Assembly (NCBI RefSeq): GCF_013409935.1
Contig: NZ_JACCCO010000003.1
Location: forward strand, 806,001 to 870,000
Direction: 5' to 3'
From: Streptosporangium sandarakinum
Lineage (GTDB): Bacteria; Actinomycetota; Actinomycetes; Streptosporangiales; Streptosporangiaceae
Length of the DNA: 64,000 nucleotides
Positions 8,447 through 16,621 of this stretch are shown here, one piece after another. Position 1 is the stretch's first letter. Each line of letters starts with the position of its first letter. The notes beneath the pieces are model-generated. The model was not told where the DNA came from, did no database searches, and saw only the letters and a list, made by a program, of their open reading frames with translations. The position numbers were made by a program, and so were the translations under genes.

Positions 8447-9415
8447 ATGACCACGTTGGAGGAACGAGTGACCCGGCTGGAGCAGGACTTCATGACGCTC
8501 GGCACCGAGTGCGGGTCCAGAGCCTCGCAGCGCGCGTACGAGGCACTGGACCCCGTCTACACCCAGCTCAACACGGCGGACGAGCGGATCAAGCGGGTGG
8601 ACGACTGGTTCAAGGGCCTGGACGACAAGGCCGTCGGCCTGGGTGTCCAGGTCGGGGAGCTGAAGGCCGTCGTGACCGGCCTCGACACCAGGGTCACGGG
8701 CGTCGACCGCAAGGTGGGCGAACTCGGTACCAAGGCCGTCGCACTCGACACCCGCGTCTCCGACCTCGGCGCCAGGGTCACGGGCGTCGACCGCAAGGTG
8801 GGCGAGCTCGGTACCAAGGTCGCCACGCTCGACACCCGGGTCTCCGACCTCGGCACGCATGTCTCCGAGCTCGGCACGCACGTCTCCAAGCTGGACGGCA
8901 AGGTCACCAGGCTGGACATCAGGGTCACCATGCTCGACGACCGGGTCTCCACATTGGACGACCGGGTCGCCAAGCTCGACAAGCGCGTCTCCGTGCTGGA
9001 TACCCGGGTTTCCGAGCTCGGTACGCAGGTCTCCGACCTCGGCACGCAGGTCGCCAAGCTCGACAAGCGCGTCTCCGTGCTGGACGACCGGGTCGCCAAG
9101 GTCGACGACCGCGTCTCCAAGCTGGACGATCGGGTCTCCAAGCTCGACAGGCGGGTCTCAGCGCTGGACGACCGGGTCGCCAAGCTGGACGACCGCGTCT
9201 CCGTGCTGGACGACCGGGTCTCCAAGCTCGACACCAAGGTCGATCTCCTCCGTGAGGAGATGAACGCCAAGTTCGACGCGATAGACGAGCGGTTCTCGCT
9301 CGTGAACGGGCGGATCGACAAGCTGGAGACGCGGATGGACGAGATGTCCGCGTTCAACGCGACGATGTTCCAGGCGATCCTCGACCGGCTCCCGGAGAAG
9401 CCCTCGGTCAACTGA
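8447..9415 (+). CDS. Long continuous heptad coiled-coil protein
   Basis: A 322-residue, highly charged protein without signal peptide or membrane segment. From residue 65 to 267 it consists of 29 consecutive uninterrupted 7-residue units of the type LDDRVSK, with Leu and Val at d and a positions (4-3 spacing) and Asp/Arg/Lys on the surface. It should form a rod of roughly 30 nm as a parallel coiled coil. The short N- and C-terminal parts are also helical but irregular (LEERVTRLEQDF; IDKLETRMDEM). GAGGAGAG precedes the ATG. Proteins of this kind may be cytoskeletal or scaffold elements, but no named family can be assigned. Neighbours give no functional clue. Confidence 0.85.
   Translation: MTTLEERVTRLEQDFMTLGTECGSRASQRAYEALDPVYTQLNTADERIKRVDDWFKGLDDKAVGLGVQVGELKAVVTGLDTRVTGVDRKVGELGTKAVALDTRVSDLGARVTGVDRKVGELGTKVATLDTRVSDLGTHVSELGTHVSKLDGKVTRLDIRVTMLDDRVSTLDDRVAKLDKRVSVLDTRVSELGTQVSDLGTQVAKLDKRVSVLDDRVAKVDDRVSKLDDRVSKLDRRVSALDDRVAKLDDRVSVLDDRVSKLDTKVDLLREEMNAKFDAIDERFSLVNGRIDKLETRMDEMSAFNATMFQAILDRLPEKPSVN
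8639..9247 (+). repeat. 21-bp coding tandem repeat (29 units)
   Basis: Degenerate 21-base units, each encoding one heptad of the coiled-coil protein, run for 609 bases without a phase break. Some pairs of units are nearly identical (two LDKRVSVLD and two VTGVDRKVGELGTK blocks), showing growth by local duplication. Confidence 0.9.
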
Positions 9416-9557
9416 TCCGCCCCTCCGGGACACCGGGCCGCTCCGCGCGCGGCCCGGCGTCCGAGGCGCCGGTCGGCCGACGCGGACGGGCGTCCAGGCG
9501 CCGGTCAGCGGCCCGGTGCCGGTACACCGGCCGGGGCCTGGCCTCCAGGGAAGCCCG

Positions 9558-10784
9558 TCAGCGGTCGATGATCTCGTTCTTGCCGATGACCACGATCCCG
9601 TTCCTGGTGACCGCGAACCGGCTGCGGTCGTACTCGAGGTCGAAGCCGATCCGCGCCCCGTCGGGGATGACCACGTTCTTGTCGATGATCGCCTTGCGGA
9701 CGACGGCGCCCCGGCCGATCTTCACGTTGTCCATCAGCACCGAGTCCTCCACCCGCGAGTGCGAGTGCAGCACCACGCCGGGGGAGAGGATCGAGTGGTC
9801 CGCCAGGCCGCCGGAGACGATCACACCGGCGGACACCAGGGAGTCGACCGCCCGCCCGACCCGGTCGCCCTCGTTGTGGACGAACTTGGCCGGCGGGAGC
9901 GGGTCGTGCCAGGTGTAGATCGGCCACTGCTGGTTGTACAGGTTGAAGACCGGGTGCGGTGAGATGAGGTCCATGTGGGCCTCGTAGAAGGCGTCGAGCG
10001 TTCCGACGTCGCGCCAGTAGCCCCGGTCACGCTCGGTGGAGCCGGGCACCACGTTGTCGGCGAAGTCGTACACCTGGGCGCCGCCGGACTTCACCAGCAT
10101 CGGGATGATGTTCCCGCCGAGGTCGTGCTTGCTGGTGGGGTCGAGCGCGTCCTCGCGGAGCGCGTCGAGCAACGCCTGGGTCTTGAAGACGTAGTTGCCC
10201 ATCGACGCGTACACCTGGTCGGGGGCGTCGGGCAGGCCCACCGCGTCCTTGGGCTTCTCGCGGAACGCCACGATCCGCCGCCCGGCCGGGTCGGTCTCGA
10301 TCACCCCGAACTGGTCGGCGAGCGACAGCGGCTGCCGGATGGCCGCCACCGTCACGTCGGCGCCGGAGTCGACGTGCTGCTCCACCATCTGCCGGGGGTC
10401 CATCCGGTAGATGTGGTCGGCGCCGAACACGATGACGTGCTCGGGCATCTCGTCGTAGATGAGGTTCAGGTTCTGGAACAGCGCGTCGGCCGACCCGGAG
10501 AACCAGTGCGGGCCCAGCCGCTGCTGCGCGGGCACCGGAGTGACGTAGTTGCCCAGCATGGTCGACAGCCGCCAGGTGCGGGAGACGTGCCGGTCGAGGC
10601 TGTGGCTCTTGTACTGCGTCAGCACCACGATCTTCAGGTACTGGCCGTTGGCGAGGTTCGACAGCACGAAGTCGACGAGCCGGTAGATCCCCCCGAACGG
10701 CACGGCCGGCTTGGCCCGGTCGGCCGTGAGCGGCATCAACCGCTTGCCTTCGCCGCCGGCGAGGACGATCGCGAGGACTCTCAT
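9558..10784 (-). CDS. glgC: Glucose-1-phosphate adenylyltransferase (ADP-glucose pyrophosphorylase)
   Basis: Makes ADP-glucose from ATP and glucose 1-phosphate, the committed step of bacterial glycogen and maltosyl-phosphate synthesis. The 408 residues show the nucleotidyltransferase start [17 protein letters not shown], the [14 protein letters not shown] block, [10 protein letters not shown], the EKP motif in FREKPKD and a C-terminal left-handed beta-helix ([17 protein letters not shown]). Length is normal for the family. It is divergent from the glycogen-synthase-like gene, separated by only about 49 bases, so the two probably share a promoter region, an arrangement usual in actinobacteria. 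Confidence 0.96.
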   Translation of the reverse strand: MRVLAIVLAGGEGKRLMPLTADRAKPAVPFGGIYRLVDFVLSNLANGQYLKIVVLTQYKSHSLDRHVSRTWRLSTMLGNYVTPVPAQQRLGPHWFSGSADALFQNLNLIYDEMPEHVIVFGADHIYRMDPRQMVEQHVDSGADVTVAAIRQPLSLADQFGVIETDPAGRRIVAFREKPKDAVGLPDAPDQVYASMGNYVFKTQALLDALREDALDPTSKHDLGGNIIPMLVKSGGAQVYDFADNVVPGSTERDRGYWRDVGTLDAFYEAHMDLISPHPVFNLYNQQWPIYTWHDPLPPAKFVHNEGDRVGRAVDSLVSAGVIVSGGLADHSILSPGVVLHSHSRVEDSVLMDNVKIGRGAVVRKAIIDKNVVIPDGARIGFDLEYDRSRFAVTRNGIVVIGKNEIIDR

Positions 10785-10833
10785 ACACCCGACCCTAACC
10801 CGGTGAACAGGGATGAAACACTACGCTGATCAT

Positions 10834-12012
10834 ATGCGCGTTGATCTGCTGAGCCGCGAGTATCCCCCAGAGGTGTACGGCGGAGCCGGTGTCCATGTCG
10901 AGTACCTCGCCCGCGAGCTTCGGAGGCTGGCCGAGGTCCGGGTGCGCTGCTTCGGGGCGCCCCGGGCGGAGGAGGGGGTGGCGGCGTACCGGACGCCGGC
11001 CGGACTGGAGGGGGCCAACGCCGCCCTCCAGGTCCTCGGCGTCGACCTGGAGATGGCGGCGGCGTGCCAGGGCGCGGACCTGGTGCACAGCCACACCTGG
11101 TACGCCAACTTCGCCGGCCACGTCGCCAAGATGCTGTACGGCGTCCCGCACGTGATGACCACCCACAGCCTGGAGCCGCTGCGGCCGTGGAAGGCCGAGC
11201 AGCTCGGCGGCGGCTACACCTTGTCGTCCTGGGCCGAGCGCGGCGCGCTGGCGAGCGCCGACGCGGTCGTCGCGGTCTCGGAGGGCATGCGCCGCGACGT
11301 GCTGGCCGCCTACCCGGCGGTGGCGCCGGAGAAGGTCACGGTGATCCACAACGGGATCGACACCGCCCAGTACGCCCCCGATCCCGACACCGGTTTCCTG
11401 GCCGCGCACGGCATCGACCCGGCCCGGCCGTACGTGGTGTTCGTGGGCCGGATCACCCGGCAGAAGGGGCTGGTCCATCTGCTGCACGCGGCACGGGACC
11501 TGCGGCGCGACGCCCAGCTCGTGCTCTGCGCGGGCGCGCCGGACACCCCGGAGATCGCCGAGGAGGTGACCGCCCTGGTCCGGGGGCTGGACCGCGAGGG
11601 CGTCGTGTGGATCTCGGAGATGCTGCCGCGCCCCGAGGTGATCCAGATCCTGACCCACGCCACGGTGTTCGTCTGCCCCTCGGTCTACGAGCCGATGGGC
11701 ATCGTGAACCTGGAGGCCATGGCCTGCGAGACCGCCGTGGTGGCCACCGCCACCGGCGGCATCCCCGAGGTCGTGGCCGACGGGTCGACGGGCCTGCTGG
11801 TGCCGATCGAGCAGTCAGCCGCCGACGGCTCCCCCGACGACCCCGAGCGGTTCGCCGCCGACCTCGCCGAGCGGATCAACCGGCTGCTGGACGACCCGAA
11901 GCTGGCCGCCGAGCTGGGCGCGGCCGGGCGGGCGCGGGCCGTGGAGCACTTCTCCTGGGCAAGGATCGCCGAGCGGACGATGGACCTGTACCGATCGGTC
12001 ACCGCCTCCTGA
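10834..12012 (+). CDS. glgA: GT4-type glycogen synthase / alpha-maltose-1-phosphate synthase
   Basis: A 392-residue retaining glycosyltransferase. It starts MRVDLLSREYPPEVYGGAGVH, typical of the actinobacterial family, which is why the ATG at 10834 is preferred to the upstream 10813. Also visible are the nucleotide-sugar site VGRITRQKG and the acidic motif YEPMGIVNLEAMAC with E-x7-E spacing. In mycobacteria the equivalent enzyme (GlgM) joins ADP-glucose to glucose 1-phosphate to make maltose 1-phosphate for the GlgE pathway; sequence alone cannot separate GlgM from GlgA activity. It is paired divergently with glgC, which supplies ADP-glucose. Confidence 0.92.
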   Translation: MRVDLLSREYPPEVYGGAGVHVEYLARELRRLAEVRVRCFGAPRAEEGVAAYRTPAGLEGANAALQVLGVDLEMAAACQGADLVHSHTWYANFAGHVAKMLYGVPHVMTTHSLEPLRPWKAEQLGGGYTLSSWAERGALASADAVVAVSEGMRRDVLAAYPAVAPEKVTVIHNGIDTAQYAPDPDTGFLAAHGIDPARPYVVFVGRITRQKGLVHLLHAARDLRRDAQLVLCAGAPDTPEIAEEVTALVRGLDREGVVWISEMLPRPEVIQILTHATVFVCPSVYEPMGIVNLEAMACETAVVATATGGIPEVVADGSTGLLVPIEQSAADGSPDDPERFAADLAERINRLLDDPKLAAELGAAGRARAVEHFSWARIAERTMDLYRSVTAS

Positions 12013-12048
12013 CGGGGGCCACCGGGTCGGCCTCGCCGTACGGCGGGG

Positions 12049-12414
12049 TCAGCGGCTGATGAAGCTCAGGATGACGTTGTGGGCGTGGTGGGCCTTCTCG
12101 TCGCCGCGGAACTCCACCTCGTAGGTGTGGGTGCCCACGTGGACGGCGATGGCGCCGGAGGAGAAGAACCCGCCGGCGAGGGACTTGTTGCTCACCACGC
12201 TGACGGCCGAGATCTTGCTGTAGGGGATGCTCGTGATGGCGATCTTCTTGCCCACGAACGACTTGTCCTGGACGATCACCCGCCTGTCGGTGAGGCCGAG
12301 GAACCCGGTGCCCGTGCCGATGGCGTCGTAGACGGCGATGATCTGCTCGCCGGGCATCAGGCCGCTCTCGATCTGACGGAGCTGCTCCTTGCGGTCGTAC
12401 GCGATCTGCGTCAT
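12049..12414 (-). CDS. Small PH-like domain (YdbS/bPH type) protein
   Basis: About 121 residues, cytoplasmic and all-beta with a C-terminal helix. It matches bacterial PH-like proteins in layout: GEQIIAVYDAIGTGTGFLGLTDRRVIV, then IPYSKISAVSVV, and a final strand-helix. Start chosen at MTQIAYDRKEQLR, with GAGAGG about 10 bases upstream; the frame is open 19 codons further but without support. It converges on the glycogen synthase gene and is divergent from pgeF. Function unknown; family members are usually lipid- or protein-binding scaffolds. Confidence 0.75.
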   Translation of the reverse strand: MTQIAYDRKEQLRQIESGLMPGEQIIAVYDAIGTGTGFLGLTDRRVIVQDKSFVGKKIAITSIPYSKISAVSVVSNKSLAGGFFSSGAIAVHVGTHTYEVEFRGDEKAHHAHNVILSFISR

Positions 12415-12518
12415 GCGCTCGCAACCTCTCGGGGGAACCGGCGGAACGGAGGATCCGCGCTGACCGTGCAACGAACACGGTTGGAGAGGGGTTCCGCCGG
12501 GTCGGTAAGGTCAAGGCC

Positions 12519-13220
12519 GTGAACGTTCAGATGAGGATCACGGACCGTCACGGAGGCGTGAGCGCTGCGCCGTACGACACCCGCAACCTCGGCGGCGCGT
12601 GCGGGGACGACCCCGCGGCGGTCGCGGCCAACCGGGCCGGTACCGCGGCGGAGTTCGGGCTGGAGCGGGTCGTGTTCATGCGGCAGGTCCACAGCGCCGA
12701 CGTCCGCTACGTCACCGAGCCGTTCGGCGACGACCCGCCGCCGCTGGACGGCGTCTGCACCGACGTCCCCGGCCTCGGCCTGGCGGCGCTGTGCGCCGAC
12801 TGCGCGCCCGTCCTGCTGGCCGACCCCGCGGCGGGCCTGGTGGGCGCGGCGCACTCCGGGCGGGCCGGCACCGTCTCGGGGGTGGTCCCGGCGCTGGTGG
12901 CGGAGATGGCGGCGCGCGGCGCGGAGCCGGGCCGGATGACCGCCCTGATCGGCCCGATGGCCTGCGGGAGCTGCTACGAGGTGCCGGAGGAGATGCGCGC
13001 CGAGGTCACGGCCGTCGTCCCCGAGGCGTGGTCGATCACCCGCCACGACACCCCCGCCCTCGACCTGCGGGCCGCGATCAACTCGCAGCTCGCCAGGGCC
13101 GGTGTCGGCGAGGTCACCCACGACACGCGCTGCACCATCGAGAGCCCCGAGCTGTTCTCCCACCGCCGCGACGGCGTGACCGGCCGCTTCGCCGGCTACG
13201 TCTGGCTGGAACGGGACTAG
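12519..13220 (+). CDS. pgeF: Laccase-domain protein PgeF (purine nucleoside phosphorylase / peptidoglycan editing factor)
   Basis: A 233-residue DUF152/YfiH protein. Hallmarks are QVHSADV, DGVCTDVPGLGLAALCADCAPVLLAD, the HSGR metal-binding loop (GAAHSGRAGT), GPMACGSCYEVPEEM and the late histidine/cysteine segment THDTRCTIES. In E. coli the homologue removes wrong amino acids from peptidoglycan precursors, and other homologues have adenosine phosphorylase/deaminase activity. GTG start. In many actinobacteria this gene sits beside ftsZ; here it does not, so it is a stand-alone copy. Confidence 0.88.
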   Translation: MNVQMRITDRHGGVSAAPYDTRNLGGACGDDPAAVAANRAGTAAEFGLERVVFMRQVHSADVRYVTEPFGDDPPPLDGVCTDVPGLGLAALCADCAPVLLADPAAGLVGAAHSGRAGTVSGVVPALVAEMAARGAEPGRMTALIGPMACGSCYEVPEEMRAEVTAVVPEAWSITRHDTPALDLRAAINSQLARAGVGEVTHDTRCTIESPELFSHRRDGVTGRFAGYVWLERD

Positions 13221-13223
13221 GTC

Positions 13224-14150
13224 CTAGGCCGTGCCCGGCGGCTCATGCGCCTCTCCGAGCCGCGCCCACGGCCGCAGCTTCTCCGGATTGCGGACCACCC
13301 AGATCCGGGTGACGCGGCCGTCGGCGACATCGAACGAGGCCACGGCCGTGACGGCGCCGGCCTGCCGGACCACCAGACCCGGCACGCCGTTGACCGGCCA
13401 CTCCAGGAGTTCGAGCCCCGGAGCCCTGCCGGTGAGGGCGGCCATGTACCGGGCGATGGGCGCGGCCCCCTCGACCGGGCGCAGGGCGGCACTGACGATG
13501 CCGCCGCCGTCGGCGGTCATGACGGCGGCGGGATCGAGGAGGCCGACGAGGGCCGCGATGTCCTTCGTCTCCCATGCCTCCTTGACATGCCGCACCACGT
13601 CGGCCTGCCGGGCCGCCGTCACCGGAGGGCGCGCGACGCCCACCCGCCGCCGGGCGGAGGCCGCCAGCTGCTTGCAGGCCGCGGGGGTCCGGCCGAGGAC
13701 GTCGGCGATCTCGGCGAAGGGGTAGCGGAAGACGTCGTGCAGGACGAACGCCACCCGCTCGGCGGGTGTCATCGACTCCAGGACGACGAGGAAGGCCATG
13801 GTCACCGATTCGTCCAGGACCATCTGGTCGGCGAGGTCGGTGCCAGGGCCGTGGTCCCACCCGGCGCGGCCGGGCAGCGGTTCGGGCAGCCACGCGCCGA
13901 CATACCGTTCACGCCGGGCCCGCGCCGAGCCGAGCACGTCCAGGCAGATGCGGCCGGTCACCGTCGTCAGCCAGGCGCCGGGGGACACGATCTCCTCCTG
14001 CCGGCTTCGTGGCAGCGCGTACCAGCGCGCGTAGGCCTCCTGTACGGCGTCCTCGGCCTCGGCCAGCGAGCCGAGCAACCGGTAGGCGACATTGATCAGC
14101 TGGCGCCGCTCACCGGCTGTCTCATCGGTGCTCGTCCCGGCCGTCCCCAT
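13224..14150 (-). CDS. ECF41-group sigma factor with C-terminal SnoaL-like domain
   Basis: A 308-residue sigma factor. Region 2 includes NVAYRLLGSLAEAEDAVQEAYARWY (residues about 20-45), followed by the ECF41-typical YVGAWLPEPL. Region 4 contains LESMTPAERVAFVLHDVFRYPFAEIADVLGRTPAACKQLAASARRRV. The extra C-terminal NTF2/SnoaL-like domain carries the DGGG motif (TADGGGIV) and NPEKL near the end. In ECF41 this domain controls the sigma factor in place of an anti-sigma factor. A small membrane protein is divergently encoded 104 bases away and may be its target; the usual carboxymuconolactone-decarboxylase partner is not present here. Confidence 0.93.
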   Translation of the reverse strand: MGTAGTSTDETAGERRQLINVAYRLLGSLAEAEDAVQEAYARWYALPRSRQEEIVSPGAWLTTVTGRICLDVLGSARARRERYVGAWLPEPLPGRAGWDHGPGTDLADQMVLDESVTMAFLVVLESMTPAERVAFVLHDVFRYPFAEIADVLGRTPAACKQLAASARRRVGVARPPVTAARQADVVRHVKEAWETKDIAALVGLLDPAAVMTADGGGIVSAALRPVEGAAPIARYMAALTGRAPGLELLEWPVNGVPGLVVRQAGAVTAVASFDVADGRVTRIWVVRNPEKLRPWARLGEAHEPPGTA

Positions 14151-14254
14151 GCTTCCGATCGCCTTCTCGCCTTACCTTTCGCGGGCCCGCGTCGTCGGGC
14201 TGGTGAGACCTTATCGACCTACTGCCCCCGGGGGCGGAACAGGGGGACCGTGGC

Positions 14255-14617
14255 ATGACCACCCAGGCGACGGCACAGCGCAGTTTCTCGTTCCTGCGGA
14301 TCGCGATCGCTCTGCAGACCCTGACCATCTTCCTTCAGGCGGTTTCCGCCGGACTGCTGCTGACCTCGTCCTACGGAGAGACGCTGCACAGCGTCGGAGC
14401 CCGCGTGATGTACGGGGCGGCGCTGCTGTACGTGCTCGCGGCGGTGCTGGCGTGGAAGCCGGGCGGCGGCTCGCCCCGGCCCATCTGGCACGCGTCCGGC
14501 TTCCTCGTCCTCGCCTCCGTCCAGGTCGCGCTGGGCATCGCGCACGTACCGGCGGTCCATCTCCCCCTGGGCGTCCTGATGTTCGGGCTGAGCGTGCTGG
14601 CGCTGGCGCGGCGCTGA
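14255..14617 (+). CDS. Small four-helix membrane protein
   Basis: A 120-residue hydrophobic protein with four predicted membrane spans (around residues 14-36, 50-66, 80-96 and 101-118). Short soluble loops include WKPGGGSPRPIWH between spans two and three. The divergent ECF41 sigma factor gene shares the upstream region, so co-regulation is plausible. No catalytic or binding motif is seen and the family is not recognised beyond a general actinobacterial DUF-type membrane protein. Confidence 0.7.
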   Translation: MTTQATAQRSFSFLRIAIALQTLTIFLQAVSAGLLLTSSYGETLHSVGARVMYGAALLYVLAAVLAWKPGGGSPRPIWHASGFLVLASVQVALGIAHVPAVHLPLGVLMFGLSVLALARR

Positions 14618-14761
14618 GGTCCGGTACGGAGGCACACCGGAACCGGGCGGGGCCCGTCCCGCGCGTCCCCTTCCGGTGCGGCCGCACCGGAAGGGGACGC
14701 TCGCGTGAAGCCGCCGGCCGCCGACGGCTCTCGACCGTCGGCCGTCCTCGGCCGCCGGCCG

Positions 14762-15580
14762 TCAGGCGTCCTCGGCCAGGACGCTTCCGTAGGCGCGGGC
14801 GGCGAGGTCGGCGATGAGGTCGTGCGCGCCGAGCGGGTCGGCGGACTCGGCGCCGATCAGCGCCGCCGCCTCGCCCACCAGGCCGGGGTCGGCCTCGGGG
14901 CCGATGAGGCAGGGGGAGAGGGCGATGCGCTCGGCGCCGACGCCGCGCAGCCGCTCGGCCGCGGCGGCGGCGTCCGGGCCGCCGTCCAGGGAGGCGACCA
15001 GCACGGGGAGGGTCAGGCGCGAGGCCAGCAGGACGGCCGTCGGCTGGGCCTCGGCCGCCCCGTACGCGCCGCCGACCGTGGCGAGGACGACCGCGTCGAT
15101 GGGGCTTCCGATGTTGAGCAGCCGCATCCGGTCCGCGCGGGCAAGGTTCTTCTCGGCCAGGCGGATGTGCAGCGCCTCGGCGAGCAGCGGGTGCGGCCCG
15201 AGCGACTCGGTGACCCGCGCCGCCACCCCGCTCGCCGCGACCGCCGCGGCGATCACGCCGTCGGCGACCGGGTGCGGGCCGGTCAGCAGGGGCACCACGA
15301 TGGCGGCCTCGCCGTCCGCGGGACGCTCACGGGCCGCCGCCTCCAGCTCGGAGGTCAGCTCCTTGCCGTCCTCGCCGAGACCGGCGAGGCGTACTTCGAT
15401 CTGTGGGTTGTCCACCCGGATCATGGACGCCAGCCCGGCGGCGACGCCTGACGCGTCGCCGAGCGTGGCGAGCACCAGCGCGGGTGCCTCGGGTGGGAGC
15501 TGGGAGGGCACGGGTCTGCGGTGCCGGCCGGAGGGCCGTACGGCGCGCCCGCGTACGGGGAGGCTGGAACTCTCACTCAC
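14762..15580 (-). CDS. Sirohydrochlorin chelatase-like (CbiX/CbiK type) protein
   Basis: A 272-residue protein with two chelatase half-domains. The first contains EVRLAGLGEDG and AAIVVPLLTGPHPVADGVIAAA; the second contains VVLATVGGAYGAAEAQPTAV and IALSPCLIGPEADPGLV. These follow the CbiX/SirB layout that inserts a divalent metal (cobalt or iron) into sirohydrochlorin. The usual catalytic His of the HG(S/T)R start is replaced: the first domain reads LATLGDASG. It may therefore be a divergent or non-chelatase member. The proline/arginine-rich first 30 residues are probably disordered. No cobalamin genes adjoin it. Confidence 0.65.
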   Translation of the reverse strand: MSESSSLPVRGRAVRPSGRHRRPVPSQLPPEAPALVLATLGDASGVAAGLASMIRVDNPQIEVRLAGLGEDGKELTSELEAAARERPADGEAAIVVPLLTGPHPVADGVIAAAVAASGVAARVTESLGPHPLLAEALHIRLAEKNLARADRMRLLNIGSPIDAVVLATVGGAYGAAEAQPTAVLLASRLTLPVLVASLDGGPDAAAAAERLRGVGAERIALSPCLIGPEADPGLVGEAAALIGAESADPLGAHDLIADLAARAYGSVLAEDA

Positions 15581-15761
15581 AGGGGCGGACTCTAGGGGTA
15601 TTTACCCACCTTTGTAACTGAAAAAGGCAGCGATTCCGTCACGACCTGCCCCGTGCGGGCCGTACGGACGTCCCCGGATCGGGCTCCCTCCCGGGAGCGG
15701 GACCGGGCGGTCACGGACCGTGGGCCGGCGGGCGCGCGCCCACCGGCCCGCGCGGGCCGGG

Positions 15762-16319
15762 TCAGACGTCGCGGTACCCCTCCCACTCGTCCTCCAGGGC
15801 CGAGTGGATCACGGAGTCGCGCCAGGTGCCCCGGGCCCGCACGTGGTGCCTGATCCGGCCCTCCTCGACCATCCCGGCCACCAGCATCGCGAGCTGGGCC
15901 GCGGTGTTGGCGGGGGAGCGCGCGCCCCAGACGCGGTGCAGGCGCAGGTCCCGGAAGCCGAACGCGAGCACCAGCCGGATCAGGTCGGTGCCGATGCCGC
16001 GGCCCCAGTGGTCGGGCCGCAGGCCGAGGCCGAGCTCCGCGCTGTGCGGATGGTCGGCGTCGATGCGCAGGCGGGCCACGCCGATGGCGTCGTCGCGGTC
16101 GGCCTCGGTCACGGCGAGCACGTACAGGCGGCGGGGCTCGGCGCGGGCGGCGTCCATCGCCTCGGCGACGATCTCCTCGACCTCCTCGCGGGTGCGCGGG
16201 TCGAACGGCAGGTGCTCGGTGGCGGTGGGGTCGCCGTACACGGCGTGCATCGCGTCCACGTCCGCGGCGGTCACTTCCCTCAGCCGGAGCCTCTTGCCGG
16301 AGATCTCAACGTGGCGCAT
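15762..16319 (-). CDS. GNAT-family N-acetyltransferase (RimJ/RimL-like)
   Basis: A 185-residue acetyltransferase starting VEISGKRLRLREVTAADVDAMHAVYGD, the usual N-terminal beta strand of the RimJ group. The acetyl-CoA loop is GLRPDHWGRGIGTDLIRLVLAFGF (Q/RxxGxG/A motif as HWGRGIG). Next is the LHRVWGARSPANTAAQLAMLVAGM segment of protein or small-molecule N-acetyltransferases and a terminal WRDSVIHSALEDEW. The substrate cannot be assigned. Monocistronic. Confidence 0.88.
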   Translation of the reverse strand: MRHVEISGKRLRLREVTAADVDAMHAVYGDPTATEHLPFDPRTREEVEEIVAEAMDAARAEPRRLYVLAVTEADRDDAIGVARLRIDADHPHSAELGLGLRPDHWGRGIGTDLIRLVLAFGFRDLRLHRVWGARSPANTAAQLAMLVAGMVEEGRIRHHVRARGTWRDSVIHSALEDEWEGYRDV

Positions 16320-16621
16320 GGGCAGACGCTAATGCCTCAGCAGTACCAGAAGCTAGGGACTGACACCCCGATATCATCCCAAAAACCACGAAATATGCCG
16401 TGACCCGGGTTCATGGTGAAAAAAGGTTGTTATCCCCTTGCGGTCACCCCATCGCCGGGCCGGGCCGGCGCCGAGGGGCGTCGGCGGGACGTGGGCACCG
16501 CCGGCATCCGCTTCCCCCGGGCTCCTGCCGCGGGTATCCGCTTCCACCGGGCTCCTGTCGCCGCCCTGCGCCCCGGACGCATCTCAGCACGACCATTCAG
16601 GGGATAGTGGACAATAAGCGG
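16320..16621. other. 302-bp intergenic region with a two-copy direct repeat
   Basis: The region lies upstream of the hydrolase gene at 16622 and of the acetyltransferase on the other strand. Two imperfect copies of about 28 bases start 30 bases apart at 16503 and 16533, each beginning GGYATCCGCTTCC. The first 120 bases are AT-richer than average (around 16360-16430), suitable for promoters. No gene seen. Confidence 0.5.
16503..16562 (+). repeat. Two 30-bp imperfect direct repeats
   Basis: Copy one begins GGCATCCGCTTCCCCCGGGC and copy two GGTATCCGCTTCCACCGGGC, with the match continuing through GCTCCTG(C/T)CGC. They are intergenic. The 30-base period is a multiple of three, but no coding use is evident. 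Confidence 0.75.
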
